Source of the DNA: Rhizomys pruinosus
Taxonomy: Eukaryota > Chordata > Mammalia > Rodentia > Spalacidae
Assembly: GCA_009823505.1 (NCBI GenBank)
Contig: VZQC01005745.1
Coordinates: forward strand, 1,301,053 to 1,365,052
Reading direction: 5' to 3'
Length of the DNA: 64,000 nt
In this document: in pieces, positions 33,142-43,593 of the stretch
How positions within the stretch are numbered: position 1 is the first letter of the stretch
How the letters are laid out: the number at the start of each line of letters is the position of its first letter
Made by a program: the position numbers and the translations under genes
Notes under the pieces: generated by a model
The model's database searches: none
What the model saw: only the letters and a program-made list of their open reading frames with translations
Told to the model about the DNA's origin: nothing

Positions 33142-33345
33142 GATTTAATTTTTCTTTACAGATGAATGGTATTCCATTTTGCATTTATACCACATTTTCA
33201 TTGTTCATTCATCTGTTGTTGATGGATAATGAATCTAGATTGGTTCAATTCCTTGCTTCAAACGATCATTAATAAACATGGATGTGCAAATGTCTCTATG
33301 GGAGAATATGGAATTCTCGGGGTATAAAGTCTGGGTTTCATTTTG
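33142..33345. repeat. L1 fragment
   Basis: Contains the familiar rodent L1 text tggtattccattttgc, ttcattcatctgttg and ataaacatggatgtgcaaat. Strand was not assigned. Confidence 0.65.
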
Positions 33346-33380
33346 CACTGGGACCCACAAATTATACAAAATGTTCTGTT

Positions 33381-33399
33381 TGGTACTAGGGGGCACATA
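33381..33399 (+). promoter_or_regulatory. CTCF-like motif
   Basis: tggtactagggggcacata fits the CTCF core (CCASYAGRKGGCRS type) in its AG-GGGGC-AC part, with mismatches at the left end. It lies in intergenic DNA between Gsdma and Lrrc3c. Motif match only. Confidence 0.4.
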
Positions 33400-33566
33400 G
33401 AGGATTGCAGTCACCTCAACCAGACCTTCACCGTGCAGGGCTCAGCAGGTGGATGATGCGCCCAGCCAGCTTGGAGCTGAGTTGCTAAACGTCTCTTGCG
33501 GCTATTTAAGGACTGTGTCTCCTCGCCCACCTCCCAGACCTATTCGCTCGTTAAGATCCTGGGTCA

Positions 33567-33828
33567 AGGGCTGGAGAGATAGCCTAGCGGTTAAGAACAC
33601 CGACTGCTTCTTGTAGAGGACCCGGGTTCAATCCCCAGCACCCCACATGGCGGCTACGAAACATCTGTAACTCCAATACCAAGAGAACTCCAATTCCAAG
33701 AGAACTCCCAGTTCCAGGGGAATCCGACACCCTCTTCTGACCCCGAGGCATTGCACTCACGGGTCCCAAACTTGCATGCAGCAGTACATTCATACACATA
33801 CAGAAATAAATAAAATTAAAAAAAGAAA
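33567..33828 (+). repeat. B3-type SINE, same-site series
   Basis: Flanked by aagatcctgggtca (33553-33566 and 33830-33843). It carries the doubled internal segment, here in a further repeated form. Confidence 0.93.
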
Positions 33829-33843
33829 AAAGATCCTGGGTCA

Positions 33844-33964
33844 GCTGGGCGTGGTGGCGCACGCCTTTAACAGCGGATCTTTGTGAGTTCAAGGCCAGCC
33901 TGGTCTACAGAAGTGAGTTCCAGGACAGCTGAGCCTGTCTCGAAAAGACCCCCCCCCCAAAAAA
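33844..33964 (+). repeat. B1 SINE, internally deleted, same-site series
   Basis: gctgggcgtggtggcgcac to a C-run/A-run tail. A third, one-mismatch copy of the target (agatccagggt) follows at about 33967. Confidence 0.9.
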
Positions 33965-34099
33965 AAAGATCCAGGGTTATCTATCACCCGTCCTGCAATT
34001 TAATGGAAGCGATTGGGCATTCCTTCAGATAAAGGTTGCCTCCCTGTGTTGGACCCGCAGGTTTAGACCTGCCTGTTTAGGGAGGCCAGGCAAGGACTC

Positions 34100-34620
34100 A
34101 ATTAACCCTCCTCGGCCCTTGCAGCCCCTAGCCCCGCCCTCGGATGACCAGCCCTGTTCCCAAGTCTTCTTAAGTCCCTCCCCTCGCCTCCTTTGCCCAG
34201 TCAGTTCCGCCTTCCAAAAGCACCACCCTGTGGATGGATCACCCGTGGCGCCAAGCCCGGGTTTTCTTCAGCTCTGTCCCAGCGGACCCAGCCCAGCGCC
34301 CAGTCTTCGCCCCGCCTCCGGCCTCCTTCTTCCCGCCCTCGTCACCAAGCCCCGCCCACAGCCTCCTTAAACCCCGCCTCCCACCTCCTTCAGGGCCTCA
34401 TCACCCGGCACCGTCCCCTGCTACTGTTAACGACCCTGCCAGCCAGTCTGCAGCCACGCCCTCTCCGTCTAAACCAGGCCCACTCCCCCTCCTTCCTTCT
34501 CGCGGTGTTCCTCAGCTCCTGCAGCCCCACATTGGAGTGGACTCAAATACATCCTTCCCTTCACAAGTGGTCCGCCCAAGGGGTCAAGCCCTTTAGCATC
34601 ACAGCTCGCTCTATACCTCG
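34100..34620. other. GC-box-rich, C-rich unique block
   Basis: Repeated ccccgccc/cccgcctcc boxes between 34130 and 34380 with several CpGs. Antisense they read as GGGGCGGGG-type Sp1 sites. Open frames here have repetitive low-complexity products and no family resemblance. It could be a regulatory element or a decayed C-rich repeat. Confidence 0.35.
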
Positions 34621-35620
34621 GGCTTCCAGCATCCGAAACCCTGTGTGCTTCTGGGGGGCCATTTCATGCCCTTATTGAGCTTTGAGTACCTGACAGTGGC
34701 GACCTACAGGGATACCTCGCCATTGCTTCTTATGACTTCCCTTTCGAGAGGACTCCCAGGCACAGAAACCTAGGGTTTGATGGTTTGATTCCTCTCTCTC
34801 AGACAGCCCTGGCCAGGAAACCATAGTCAGAGCAAGGCCTGGCCTGGGGCATCAATCACTATGGCTTTCCTGCGTTCTCCACAGCCTCACCACCCTCCCT
34901 CCCAAAGCTTCTGCTCTCTGACTGCTCTGGCTTCTTCACCTTCCTGTGGTGGGTGGGCTGAGGCTGGGTAAAGGCTCTGAGTGGGAAGGACCTGTTCCCT
35001 TTCAGCTGCAACCCTGTCCCCACCTCATCCTCTGTCCCATCTCATCCCTCAGACAGGGAGGGCTCTCTGGGTTCCTGCCTTGTTTTTCCTGACTTCCTGT
35101 GGACCTCCACTGCAGGCCTCAGCATGCCACTTGCTTTCTGCCCAGTTGCTCTTGTAGGCAATGAGGTCTAATCTAGGGAGCAGCTTAGCCCAGTCGGGTT
35201 CAGAGCTCCCCAGAGGAAAGACCCTACTTATGCCTGAGAGTTTCCTGGGGTTCCCTGAGTGGGGGGCTTTGTCTGCAGCTCTGGGTCTCAGCTCCACAGA
35301 GCAGGGTGAACCTGGTGGTGGAAGACTGTGAGGTCTTCTCCCCTCCTCCTCCTGCCCCTGCCAGCTGGTTCCAGGAAGTTACATGCGCAGGCCAAGCCGG
35401 GGCCTGCCCCCAGGTCAGCTGGAATCTTGACTTACAGCTGTGCTGGGCAGCTGGCTGGGCTCTTGGTACCTGGCTGCTTTGTGTAGACTCCAGCAAATCC
35501 AGGTAAGAGGGGTTGTTTTGACATACTATGTCTCTCAGAAGCATGTTTCTCTTGTTCTGTACTAGGCCATAAGTGGGCAACATCACTAAGGCCATCCACC
35601 TGCCTCACCAGGGGCTTGTG
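34621..35620. other. Unique intergenic sequence
   Basis: No SINE. A plus-strand frame at 35306-35506 ends next to a donor-like AG|gtaagagg and lies after a cag acceptor-like site near 35279. This is exon-like, but the product matches nothing I recognise. Confidence 0.3.
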
Positions 35621-35627
35621 GCGTCTT

Positions 35628-35877
35628 TTTTTAAATATATTTTTAAATTTTGTTTTTTATGTGTATGACTGTACTGTCTGCGTGTAGGTTTGTGCACCCG
35701 TGTCATGCAATGCCACGGAGGTCAGAAGAGGGTGTCGGATTCCCCTGGAACTGGAGTTCTCCTGGAATTGGAGTTACAGATGGTTCTCAGCCGCCATGTG
35801 GGTGCTGGGAATCGAACCTGGGTCCTCTGCAAGAGCAGTCGGCGCTCTCTTAACTGCTAGGCCATCTCTCCAGCCCC
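35628..35877 (-). repeat. B3-type SINE with TSD
   Basis: Antisense B3. The flanks ggcttgtggcgtctt (about 35612) and ggcttgtggcatctt (about 35879) are a one-mismatch target duplication. Confidence 0.94.
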
Positions 35878-36414
35878 TGGCTTGTGGCATCTTACAACCT
35901 GCTCTGTGTTCCCTGGTCCCTGACAGAGATGAGGATGGGGGTGAAGTCAGTTAGGCTCCCTTCTCCCTTCTGCCCAGTGATTTAAGCAGAAATCAGGGGT
36001 CAGGGGCTAAGGGCCCAGTGGCTAAGGGCCCAGTGGCTGTTGTTCCAAAGGAGAGGTGCCTCTCTGTCTGTGAAAGGCTGAGCTGAAGCCACAGCTTCTG
36101 TCATCCTCTTCCTAAGTTTTGGATTATGGGTCCCCAAATGGCTAGGGTGAAGGATCTCTTCCCAAAGAGGGGGGTCAACAAAACGTTTCCCCTGTCACCT
36201 CTCTGGTTCTCTATCTCTGGACCTTTGTCCTTTTCTGCCTTTTCCACTGTCCTAACTGGAGAGAGGTAAAGGCATCATTCAGAAGGAAGCCAGGGGAAAC
36301 TGGTGGGCTGCAGAGTGCCTGGCTCCAGGACCCCTCCTGATACCTTGGAGCCTAAGCTTCCCTCTGAGAATTGGGTTAGGTGTTAAGGTTAGGGGATCTG
36401 GCTTTCTACATTTT

Positions 36415-36567
36415 TTTTTTTTTTTGGTCTTTTTGAGACAGGGTCTCCCTGTAGCCCCAGCTGTCCTGGAACTCACTCTGTGGACCAACTGGCCTTGAAC
36501 TCACAGACATCGCCTGCCTCTGCCTCCCAAGTGCTAGGACTAGAGGCGTGGCCGCCACGCCCGGCCT
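36415..36567 (-). repeat. B1 SINE with 16-bp TSD
   Basis: Antisense B1. Flanks tggctttctacatttt at 36399-36414 and 36568-36583. Confidence 0.95.
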
Positions 36568-36597
36568 TGGCTTTCTACATTTTAAAGATGGAGTCTT

Positions 36598-36782
36598 AGC
36601 CTGGTGTGGTGGTGCACGCCTTTAATCCTAGGACTTGGGAGGCAGAGGCAGGTGGATCTCTGTGAGTTCAAGGCCAGCCTGGTCTACAGAGTGAGTTCCA
36701 GGACAGCTGGGGCTACTTAAGGGGGACCCTGTCTCCGAAAAAGACCACAAAAAAAGTAAAAATAAATAAATACATAAAAAAA
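36598..36782 (+). repeat. B1 SINE with TSD
   Basis: Sense B1. Flanks taaagatggagtctt at 36583-36597 and 36783-36797. It begins 15 bases after the preceding element's target repeat, in the opposite orientation. Confidence 0.94.
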
Positions 36783-37156
36783 TAAAGATGGAGTCTTGTT
36801 GCTTAGGACAAGGAAGAGTGGACTGAGGCTCGGGAATGGACACCATGGATGAGGCTCTTCCCTACTCTCCCCTTCCACGAGACTGATTGCACAACATGAA
36901 TCCTAACTTGACTCTAGCAGGGGAGTGGGACAGACCAGAGTAGCTGGACAGGGACGGATGGTGGCTTTGGTGGGGATGGGCCCAGGATTCCAGGGCCCAG
37001 GCCAGGGTAGACAAGCCAAGCTACAGCCTGGTATCCATACTAGGTTGAGGAATGAGGCATTCGTGAGCAGATCCAGGTCACCTGAGAAAAGAGGAGGGGG
37101 TTAGGTCAAAGTTGGGGCATCCTGGATGGTATCAGGAAGCTCAAGCTGCAAACTGT

Positions 37157-37160
37157 GTGC

Positions 37161-37196
<36 letters not shown>
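37157..37196. repeat. (GT)n microsatellite
   Basis: A GT run with a slightly varied start. Confidence 0.96.
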
Positions 37197-37198
<2 letters not shown>

Positions 37199-37383
37199 TC
37201 AGTGATGTTGAGAAGAGAGAGGTTGAAGGTTGTGGGAATGCTAGAAAGGAGACAGGGAAGGACGGGGCAGAGCAACCAGCACAGATGGTCGATTCTCTTC
37301 CGCCACTCCTAAAGTGGAAACCCACTCTGCCCTGATGTCAGCCCCAAGATGGGCAGAGCACAGTTTAGGGTTTGTTTGTTTGT

Positions 37384-37482
37384 TTTGTCTTTTTGAGACA
37401 GGGTCTCCCTGTAGCCCAAGCTGTCTTGGAACTCACTCTGTAGACCAGGCTGGCCTTGACCTCACAGAGACCCCCCCCCCAC
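37384..37482 (-). repeat. B1 SINE, truncated at a C-run
   Basis: Antisense B1 stops after cctcacagagac in a run of C. Confidence 0.88.
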
Positions 37483-38039
37483 CTTCCGTGGAGGACATCT
37501 GGACAGATCCTCATGAATGGAGGCAAGACACAGGGACCATCAACCCCTTTGGGTTTCCTTAAGAGGCCTGGTTATAGGGATATAGCAAATGGCCCATATC
37601 GACTTGGCCACAGCCCACCCAAGTTCTTTCATTAACTTCACACACATCTGTCTACTCCCACTACCGCTCAGGGAAAAGACAAGTTGCCAAGAAGGTAACA
37701 TTCCTCCTGTCCCCTTCTATAGTCCGAGGGAGGCTGACAGGGACAGACGCTGCAGACTGATAACTGGTGCTTGGACACTGCCCTTTCTCCTCTCTACTGG
37801 TCCTTCCTTGAGCCTCCCTCTCATCCTCTGCACTTCGAGTTCCTTTCTCATTAGTTCAGAGACTCCAAAGTCAGGGGCTGAGGCAGAAAGAGAGATACGG
37901 TCACGTAGCCCATTGGAAGCACCTCACATAGAGGGGAGATGGTGGGCATACTTCATACTCTTCTGTTCTTCATCTCCAGACCATACATGTTCAATAAAAT
38001 GAACCATGAGAAGAGAACCAGGGCACTCATAAAGGGGAT

Positions 38040-38045
38040 TTTATT
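38040..38045 (-). promoter_or_regulatory. Lrrc3c: Candidate Lrrc3c poly(A) signal
   Basis: TTTATT on the plus strand is AATAAA for minus-strand transcription, about 1.35 kb past the Lrrc3c stop codon, which would give a plausible 3' UTR. A plus-strand AATAAA lies at 37993-37998, so signals face each other here. Confidence 0.45.
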
Positions 38046-38502
38046 GAGTTGCTCAATGATATTCTGGGGTCTTCCATCGCCCCTGCCCAATTCCTGTCAT
38101 CCATTCCTTGTTCAGTCCCTCAAGAGACCTTTTTTTTCTCTAAGGGAAAGGGCTCAGGAAAACTGTCAGTGTAGACAGGAGAGGTGTGAGAGACAAGGAG
38201 ACTCTAAGAAGAGGTAGAGGCTGGTGGGGGGACAACAGGGGGCACAGGAAAAGGAGCATGGGGCCAAGAGAGAGGGAAGAGTGAGAGGGAGGAGAGGAAG
38301 CAGAGGGAATAGAGTGGAAGCCTAGAAGGCCTTTCTGCCTTCATCCTCAGCTTGCTCCCGTCATCCCTCATCCCTCTCTGAACCCTCTCTCCGAGTCCCA
38401 CCATTGACGCTGCTGCCACCCACCAGTTCCAAGTCTCCTCACATCATTCTTGCTTTTCTATACTTCCTCTTTTCTTCCCAAAGCCCTTGTGTGTGGAGGG
38501 GC

Positions 38503-38505
<3 letters not shown>

Positions 38506-38540
<35 letters not shown>

Positions 38541-38541
38541 G
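38506..38541. repeat. (GT)n microsatellite
   Basis: A GT run with one GC interruption, in the presumed Lrrc3c 3' UTR. Confidence 0.93.
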
Positions 38542-38659
38542 TGTATGTGGTATATGTACATACTCGTGTGGTTGTGTGCACTCGTGAATGTGGAGGCACA
38601 GGAAAGCCAGACATTGATATTACTGAGTGTTTTCCTCAGTTGCTCTCTCCCGTTTATGT

Positions 38660-38885
38660 TTTGAGATAGGGTCTCTCCTGAACCTGGAGCTGATTGGTTT
38701 GGCTATGCTAGCTGGCCAATCAGCTCCAGGGCTCCTGCTTGTTTCTGCCCACCCTCCCACTGTCTCAGCGCTGGGGTTACAGACACCCACAGTTGTGCCC
38801 AGCGTGCACAAGGGTGCTAGAGATTCAAACTCCAGTCCTTGTGCTTTCATGTCAGGCATTTTGCTGACTGAACCATCTCCCTAAC
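38660..38885 (-). repeat. Old SINE (B1/B4-like)
   Basis: gagatagggtctctcctgaa to tgctgactgaaccatctcc has a B1-like left part and a tRNA-SINE-like right end, as in B4-type elements. It also holds an inverted repeat of about 15 bases, gagctgattgg / ccaatcagctc. Confidence 0.5.
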
Positions 38886-39227
38886 TGATCCTGTATCCTC
38901 TGGGAGAACAGGAAATGCTCTTACCCATCTTTCTAGCCCATTCTTTCAGGGTCGGTTTCCACATTGCCACACAGGGGCCTCTGTGGTCACTTTGTAGCCT
39001 GGCCCGTCTCGAGCTCTTCCTCTGTGCTCCCTCTACCGGCTTCTCCCCCTGAGAGGCTGCACGGACCACCTGAGCAGGTTGTTTGTTCTGTCATCCCCTG
39101 CCTCATTCAGGAGCTTGGGGTTCTCTGAGTCTAGCACAGTACAGGCACAGAAAGAGGTACCCCAAATCCAGGATCCAAAGATAGTGCTGGGGAGAAGAGA
39201 CAGCAAGAGAGTGAGAGAGTGAGTCTG

Positions 39228-39290
39228 AGGAAGAGAGGGAAGGAGAGAATGAGAGAGGGAGGGGGGGAGAGAGAGAGAGAGAGAGGACTT
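39228..39290. repeat. (GA)n-rich purine tract
   Basis: gagaga and gggagggg repeats, just beyond the Lrrc3c stop on the transcript's 3' side. Confidence 0.85.
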
Positions 39291-39388
39291 TAGGGAACTT
39301 GGAGGTGAAAGAAGGGTAGATTGGGTTGGGCAGCAGAAGAAATGGTAAGACCCAGGGCCAGGAGTTTGTGTGTGTGGGTGTCTGGTCA

Positions 39389-40153
39389 TCAGACCATTGT
39401 GCTGAGGGTGGAGGAGTCCTCGGAGGGCATGAGCTGCACAGGGGCTGGCTTGAGGGGGCGCCGAGTCTCATCCTGGTTCTGCCACATGTAGTGGATCAGA
39501 TAAGCGACCACCAGTGTCAGCCAGCCCCCCATGGTGACTAGCAGGGCCACATCAGTGCTCCTTCGGGTCCCACCCCGCCCTGTTCCACACAGCTCTTCCT
39601 CCCTGGCCAGCAGAAGGAACTCCTGCCCTACAAAGTCCGGTCGGGCTCCAGGGCCACACACAATGCCTGTCCCCGTGCCTGGAGCCAGCCTCACCTGCCT
39701 GAGCACTTCCTGGAGGGCACAGTCACAGCGCCATGGGTTGGCAGACAGGTTCACTTGGATCTGCAGCCCCACGAAGGCTGCCACAGGTATAGACACCAGC
39801 TGGTTGGCAGAGAGATCAAGGTAGCGCAGAGTGCCCTCCAGACCCTGGAAAGCTGCCCCAGAGAGGTGGACAAGGATGTTATGAGACAGGTCCAACTCTT
39901 CCAGGACAGGCAGGTGCTGGAAGGCACCAGCTGGCACTGATTCCAGTTGGTTGGCATCCAGGTAGAGCTTGCGGGTGTCATTGGGGATGCCGGAGGGCAC
40001 AGCACTCAGGCCCGCCTGGCTGCAGCGGAAGGTCTGTTCACCAGCTTCTTCCCCTATGTAGCACCCCTGCGGTAGTGCCCGGGGGCTGGGCACAGAATTC
40101 CCTACGCCTATCACCAGCAGGAGGGGCAGGAGGCGAGCAGCTTCGGGGAACAT
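39389..40153 (-). CDS. Lrrc3c: LRRC3C, leucine-rich repeat containing 3C
   Basis: A 254-residue frame from the first in-frame ATG (40153) to TGA (39391-39389). Visible parts: a hydrophobic signal peptide (LLPLLLVIGVG, residues about 8-18); a cysteine-capped LRR N-terminus from about residue 31; three leucine-rich repeats (LYLDANQLESVP, LDLSHNILVHL, LDLSANQLVSIP); the LRR C-cap NPWRCDCAL; a membrane span at about 201-224 (DVALLVTMGGWLTLVVAYL); and a 30-residue tail ending STMV, which fits a class I PDZ ligand. This is the LRRC3/3B/3C architecture; its position between Gsdma and Ormdl3 makes it LRRC3C. Function is essentially unknown. The frame stays open upstream to a strong acceptor (cttcctcag, 40200-40191), so the true start may be in an upstream exon. 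Confidence 0.92.
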   Translation of the reverse strand: MFPEAARLLPLLLVIGVGNSVPSPRALPQGCYIGEEAGEQTFRCSQAGLSAVPSGIPNDTRKLYLDANQLESVPAGAFQHLPVLEELDLSHNILVHLSGAAFQGLEGTLRYLDLSANQLVSIPVAAFVGLQIQVNLSANPWRCDCALQEVLRQVRLAPGTGTGIVCGPGARPDFVGQEFLLLAREEELCGTGRGGTRRSTDVALLVTMGGWLTLVVAYLIHYMWQNQDETRRPLKPAPVQLMPSEDSSTLSTMV

Positions 40154-40190
40154 TGTCTCGGAGAAACATAGTCCTGGCAAGGAGGAGGAT

Positions 40191-40200
40191 CTGAGGAAGA
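40191..40200 (-). promoter_or_regulatory. Lrrc3c: Splice acceptor upstream of Lrrc3c coding exon
   Basis: tcttcctcag on the minus strand, after a pyrimidine-rich run, marks the likely start of the coding exon at 40190. The 5' exon was not found with confidence. Confidence 0.6.
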
Positions 40201-40407
40201 GAAGACCCTGTGAGTGGAGAGCAACGAGTAGTCCACGCCCTATGGTGTTCTGCTGGGATCCCTTGGCAGCCTGTCTGGGCCAGGGCCTCTCATTTGAGCA
40301 GCTTTCTGAGAGCCAGATCTCTTAAAAAAAATTACTTCAACAGGTATTTTAATCTAGAGCTTTTCAACAGGAATCTGGGTAAAGGATCCTTTGGGCTTGA
40401 ATTTTTT

Positions 40408-40560
40408 TTTTTTTTTGTCTTTTTGAGATAGGGTCTCCCTGTTGCTCCATCTGGCCTGGAACTCCCAATGTAGATCAGGCTGGCCTTGAACTCACAGAGA
40501 GCTGCCTGCCTCTTGGTCCCAAATGCTGGGATTAAAGGCATGCGACACCATGTCCAGCTG
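40408..40560 (-). repeat. B1 SINE
   Basis: Antisense B1, moderately diverged (gagatagggtctccctgttg to acaccatgtccagc). Confidence 0.9.
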
Positions 40561-41598
40561 GGTTTGAAACTTTTAGGGTCTATTCATTCTGTAAGTTTAA
40601 CCTGTAAGGTCTCTTTGTCCAAGGCTGGTTGAACTAGGTCTGGGAGTTTCTGAGCTCCTACCTCTGCTTGTGTATTGATTTTTCTCCTTGGAATAAAGTT
40701 TTTTTTTTTTCCCTCTACACAACTGAGTGGGGGGGGGGGAGCAGGCAAGCACCAGAGGGTCTGGTTGACACTAATATGAAGGAAACAAGAAAAACAGATC
40801 AGTGATAGGACACTAGGACTCCAAGGTGTCCAACTAAGCTAGACAAGTGGGTACCGTGTAGCTCTGACCCCACCTTCTATGTCCACCAACCCCCTTTTCT
40901 GGAAGCATCCACCCCTCTGCCTGTCCCAGCCTTGCACTCTTGGCTCTGGTCAACCCCCTCCCCTCTCCCCTCTTCCTTCCCCGCTTCCTGTCTCTCACCC
41001 TAGTTGGTAGCAGAGTCCTCTCCTGTGGTGTTGCCCTCTCCCCGGAAGTAGCTCCCTGCCACTGGGCTCTGGAGACCCCTTCTTCCTTCAGAAGTTCTGT
41101 TCGCTGCAGCAGCTGAAAGCTGCGGCCTTGGGGCCCAAGTGTCTAGAGTTTCCTGGCATGTGACTCTAGGCCCCAGGTGTCAGATACCTGAGCCATGGCC
41201 TGGCCAGGCAATGCCAAAGGAGAGCAGATCCCAGACCCTGATGAACTGTGTGTGGGAGAACAGGCTGGGATTCCATTCCATGTCCCAGGCTCCCCTCCCA
41301 CAGCCCCGTGGTTGCGCTATCTTCTATCCCTAATCTCCAAGCTGCTGTGGAGACTCTGCCTCCCAGAACCTCTATTTTTTCTGCCCAGAGCCTGGCTGGC
41401 CAAAACGATGGCTGCTTGGATGCTGTGGGGAGCAGAACCCTGCAACTCACCTCGGCAACTTGTAACCCAACCCCTCCCCTACTTTCTGTTCTCTGTTTGC
41501 CCTGTGATGTCTTCGGCCATGGGAAACAAACATCCCCCAGTCTAAAAACATCTTTCTTAGGAGAACCTCCCCTGCCTCCTCATAGTAACAACCCTCCT
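40561..41598. other. Lrrc3c 5' flank, unique
   Basis: No SINE and no recognisable coding exon. Expected to hold the Lrrc3c first exon and promoter; no signal picks out one site. Confidence 0.35.
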
Positions 41599-41616
41599 GA
41601 CTGCCAGGGGGCGCTG
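41599..41616 (+). promoter_or_regulatory. Strong CTCF-like motif
   Basis: gactgccagggggcgctg matches the CTCF consensus along its CCAGGGGGCGCT core without a mismatch. It lies in unique DNA between the divergent Lrrc3c and Ormdl3 genes. Motif evidence only. Confidence 0.65.
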
Positions 41617-41971
41617 CGGTTCAATTTTGGTTTGCCTTTGTGGATGGTCTCTAGGAACTGGAAAAGGGGCTCTTGAAGGTTCCTGAAGTTTGGTATAGTG
41701 GCTTATAAGTTTCCCTGCCAATTTTTTGTACTGAGCTGAGGACTAACTCAGATTTTCTTGGTATGCTGGGGCCCTGGGCTCCCAGACTGGAACTTTGAAT
41801 TCTTTTTCATGCCTGTGAACATGAAAGATGCTTTAGGATGACTTATCCCCTAGGCCTCTTGGTCCCATTATTTGCAGCCCACACTATCCTATAACATTCT
41901 GTCTCCTGATGACCAGTGGGTGGTGGGAGGGAAGGATTTGAGACTAGAAGACGTTGTTGTTTTTTTTTTTT

Positions 41972-42236
41972 TTTAACATTTTATTTATTTTTATTTTTTT
42001 AATTTTATTTATTTCTGTATGTGTATGAATGTACTGTCTGCATGCAGGTCTGTGCAATGCGTGTCGTACAATGCCGCGGAGGTCAGAAGAGGGTGTCGGA
42101 TTCCCCTGGAACTGGAGTTCTCCTGGAATTGGAGTTTCAGACGGTTCTCGGCCGCCATGTGGGTGCTGGGGATCGAACCCGGGTCCTCTGTAAGAGCGGT
42201 CGGCGCTCTTAACCCCTAGGCCATCTCTCCAGCCCT
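41972..42236 (-). repeat. B3-type SINE
   Basis: Antisense B3 with the doubled internal segment. gaagacgt recurs on both sides (about 41947 and 42238) as a short target repeat. Confidence 0.94.
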
Positions 42237-42840
42237 GGAAGACGTGTTTTGCGTGTGCTTCGGGCACACCAACTCCCCCCTGAACCCCAGTCTGCCTTCG
42301 CGAGATCACTGCCACAGGGTTGAGAGCTCCACTAGGTGGATGTGAGAAAGTTCCTTGAGCAAAATGCAAATGTTAATTATTATCCTTACCGTCTTCCAGA
42401 AGAGTCTGGCCTGTCTTCATGATTGCAGCAGCAGCCAGGGCAGCTGTTCCTCTCTCCCTCTTCTCCCATGCTTTGCAGGGCAGGGGTGACTAGAAGTCGT
42501 GGAGATGGATGTCCACACAGAGGAAAGCGCTCAGCACCTTGGCTCACAGTGGCTTCTCCTCTATAATTTCCTTAATCTTCAGGGCCAGCCAGCCATATTG
42601 ATGAGTTGATCATTTATAGCCTGGTCTCTTGTGTGGTGTCATCTTACCCACACCATCTTCAGTCTGCGGTAGACTTAGAGATGTGATGGTTCACAGAACT
42701 CAAAAGAACATACCATCCAGTCAAACCCTTTCAGATTGCAGGTCACAAATGGAGGCTCAGAACATGACTAGATTTGTAGTGTATCAGTGACCCAACAAAG
42801 ACCGTAGCCTAGATGCCCCCTTCTCTTACCTCTTTCTTTT
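42237..42840. other. Unique intergenic sequence
   Basis: Nothing recognised. Confidence 0.4.
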
Positions 42841-42843
42841 GTT

Positions 42844-42984
42844 TTTGTCTTGAGACGGGGTCTCCCTATGGCCCCAGATGGCCTGGAACTCATTCTGTAA
42901 ACCAGGCTGACCTTGAACTCACAACCATCCACCTGCCTCTGCCTCCTGAGCGCTGGAATTAAAAGTGTGCACACCACTCCCGGC
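42844..42984 (-). repeat. B1 SINE
   Basis: gagacggggtctccctatg to cacaccactcccggc. Confidence 0.9.
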
Positions 42985-43246
42985 TCCAACCACTTCTTAT
43001 TCCTACTGGCTCCTCTCTTACCTCTGTGGCATACTGGCCAGTAACCTATGCTTTTTCTTTGCATTACTTGTGATCTTGTTCTTGATCTCGGAACTCTGGT
43101 TCACTCCCACTAGGTCTGAGAAGTGGACGAGAACAGAAGGGGGTCTCACAGACGAGGGGAAAAAAAATGGGAGACACTAAGGAGAATGACGTCAGACTGT
43201 GCAGACCTTCCTGAGGAAGAAAACCTTGATGGAATTTTTAAAAATA

Positions 43247-43400
43247 TAAGCACTCAGGAGGCAGAGGCAGAGGCAGAGGCAGAGGCAGGCAGATCTCTGT
43301 GAGTTCAAGGCCAACCTGATCTATATGGTGAGCTCCAGGCCAGCTGGGACTAAAGGGGAACTCTGTCACACACACACAAAAAAAATAAAAATAAAAAAAA
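43247..43400 (+). repeat. B1 SINE with (GAGGCA)n expansion
   Basis: Sense B1 lacking its left end. The usual single gaggcagaggcag is expanded to about four units at 43257-43287. Confidence 0.88.
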
Positions 43401-43407
43401 ATATATA

Positions 43408-43476
43408 TGGTCTCACTGTATTGGCTAGGCTGATTTCAAACTCACAGTACTTCGGCCTCAGCCTCTCAAATGTTGC
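43408..43476 (-). repeat. Old B1-like fragment
   Basis: tatggtctcactgtattggc to cctcagcctctcaaatg. Confidence 0.55.
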
Positions 43477-43593
43477 TGCATTTTTTTTTTTTAAATGAGT
43501 TCGTGGTTGATCAGGACCAGACACATAATTGTGGGGTAGGGGGCAAAATGAAAACATGGAGTAATTTGTTCCAAACTTAAGAATTTCAAGACA

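Noticed and set aside
34193..34678. 161-residue Pro/Ser-rich frame
   Set aside because: A compositional product of the C-rich block; no domain, and several frames overlap in the same place.
39531..39824. Plus-strand frames inside Lrrc3c
   Set aside because: Shadows of the Lrrc3c coding exon.
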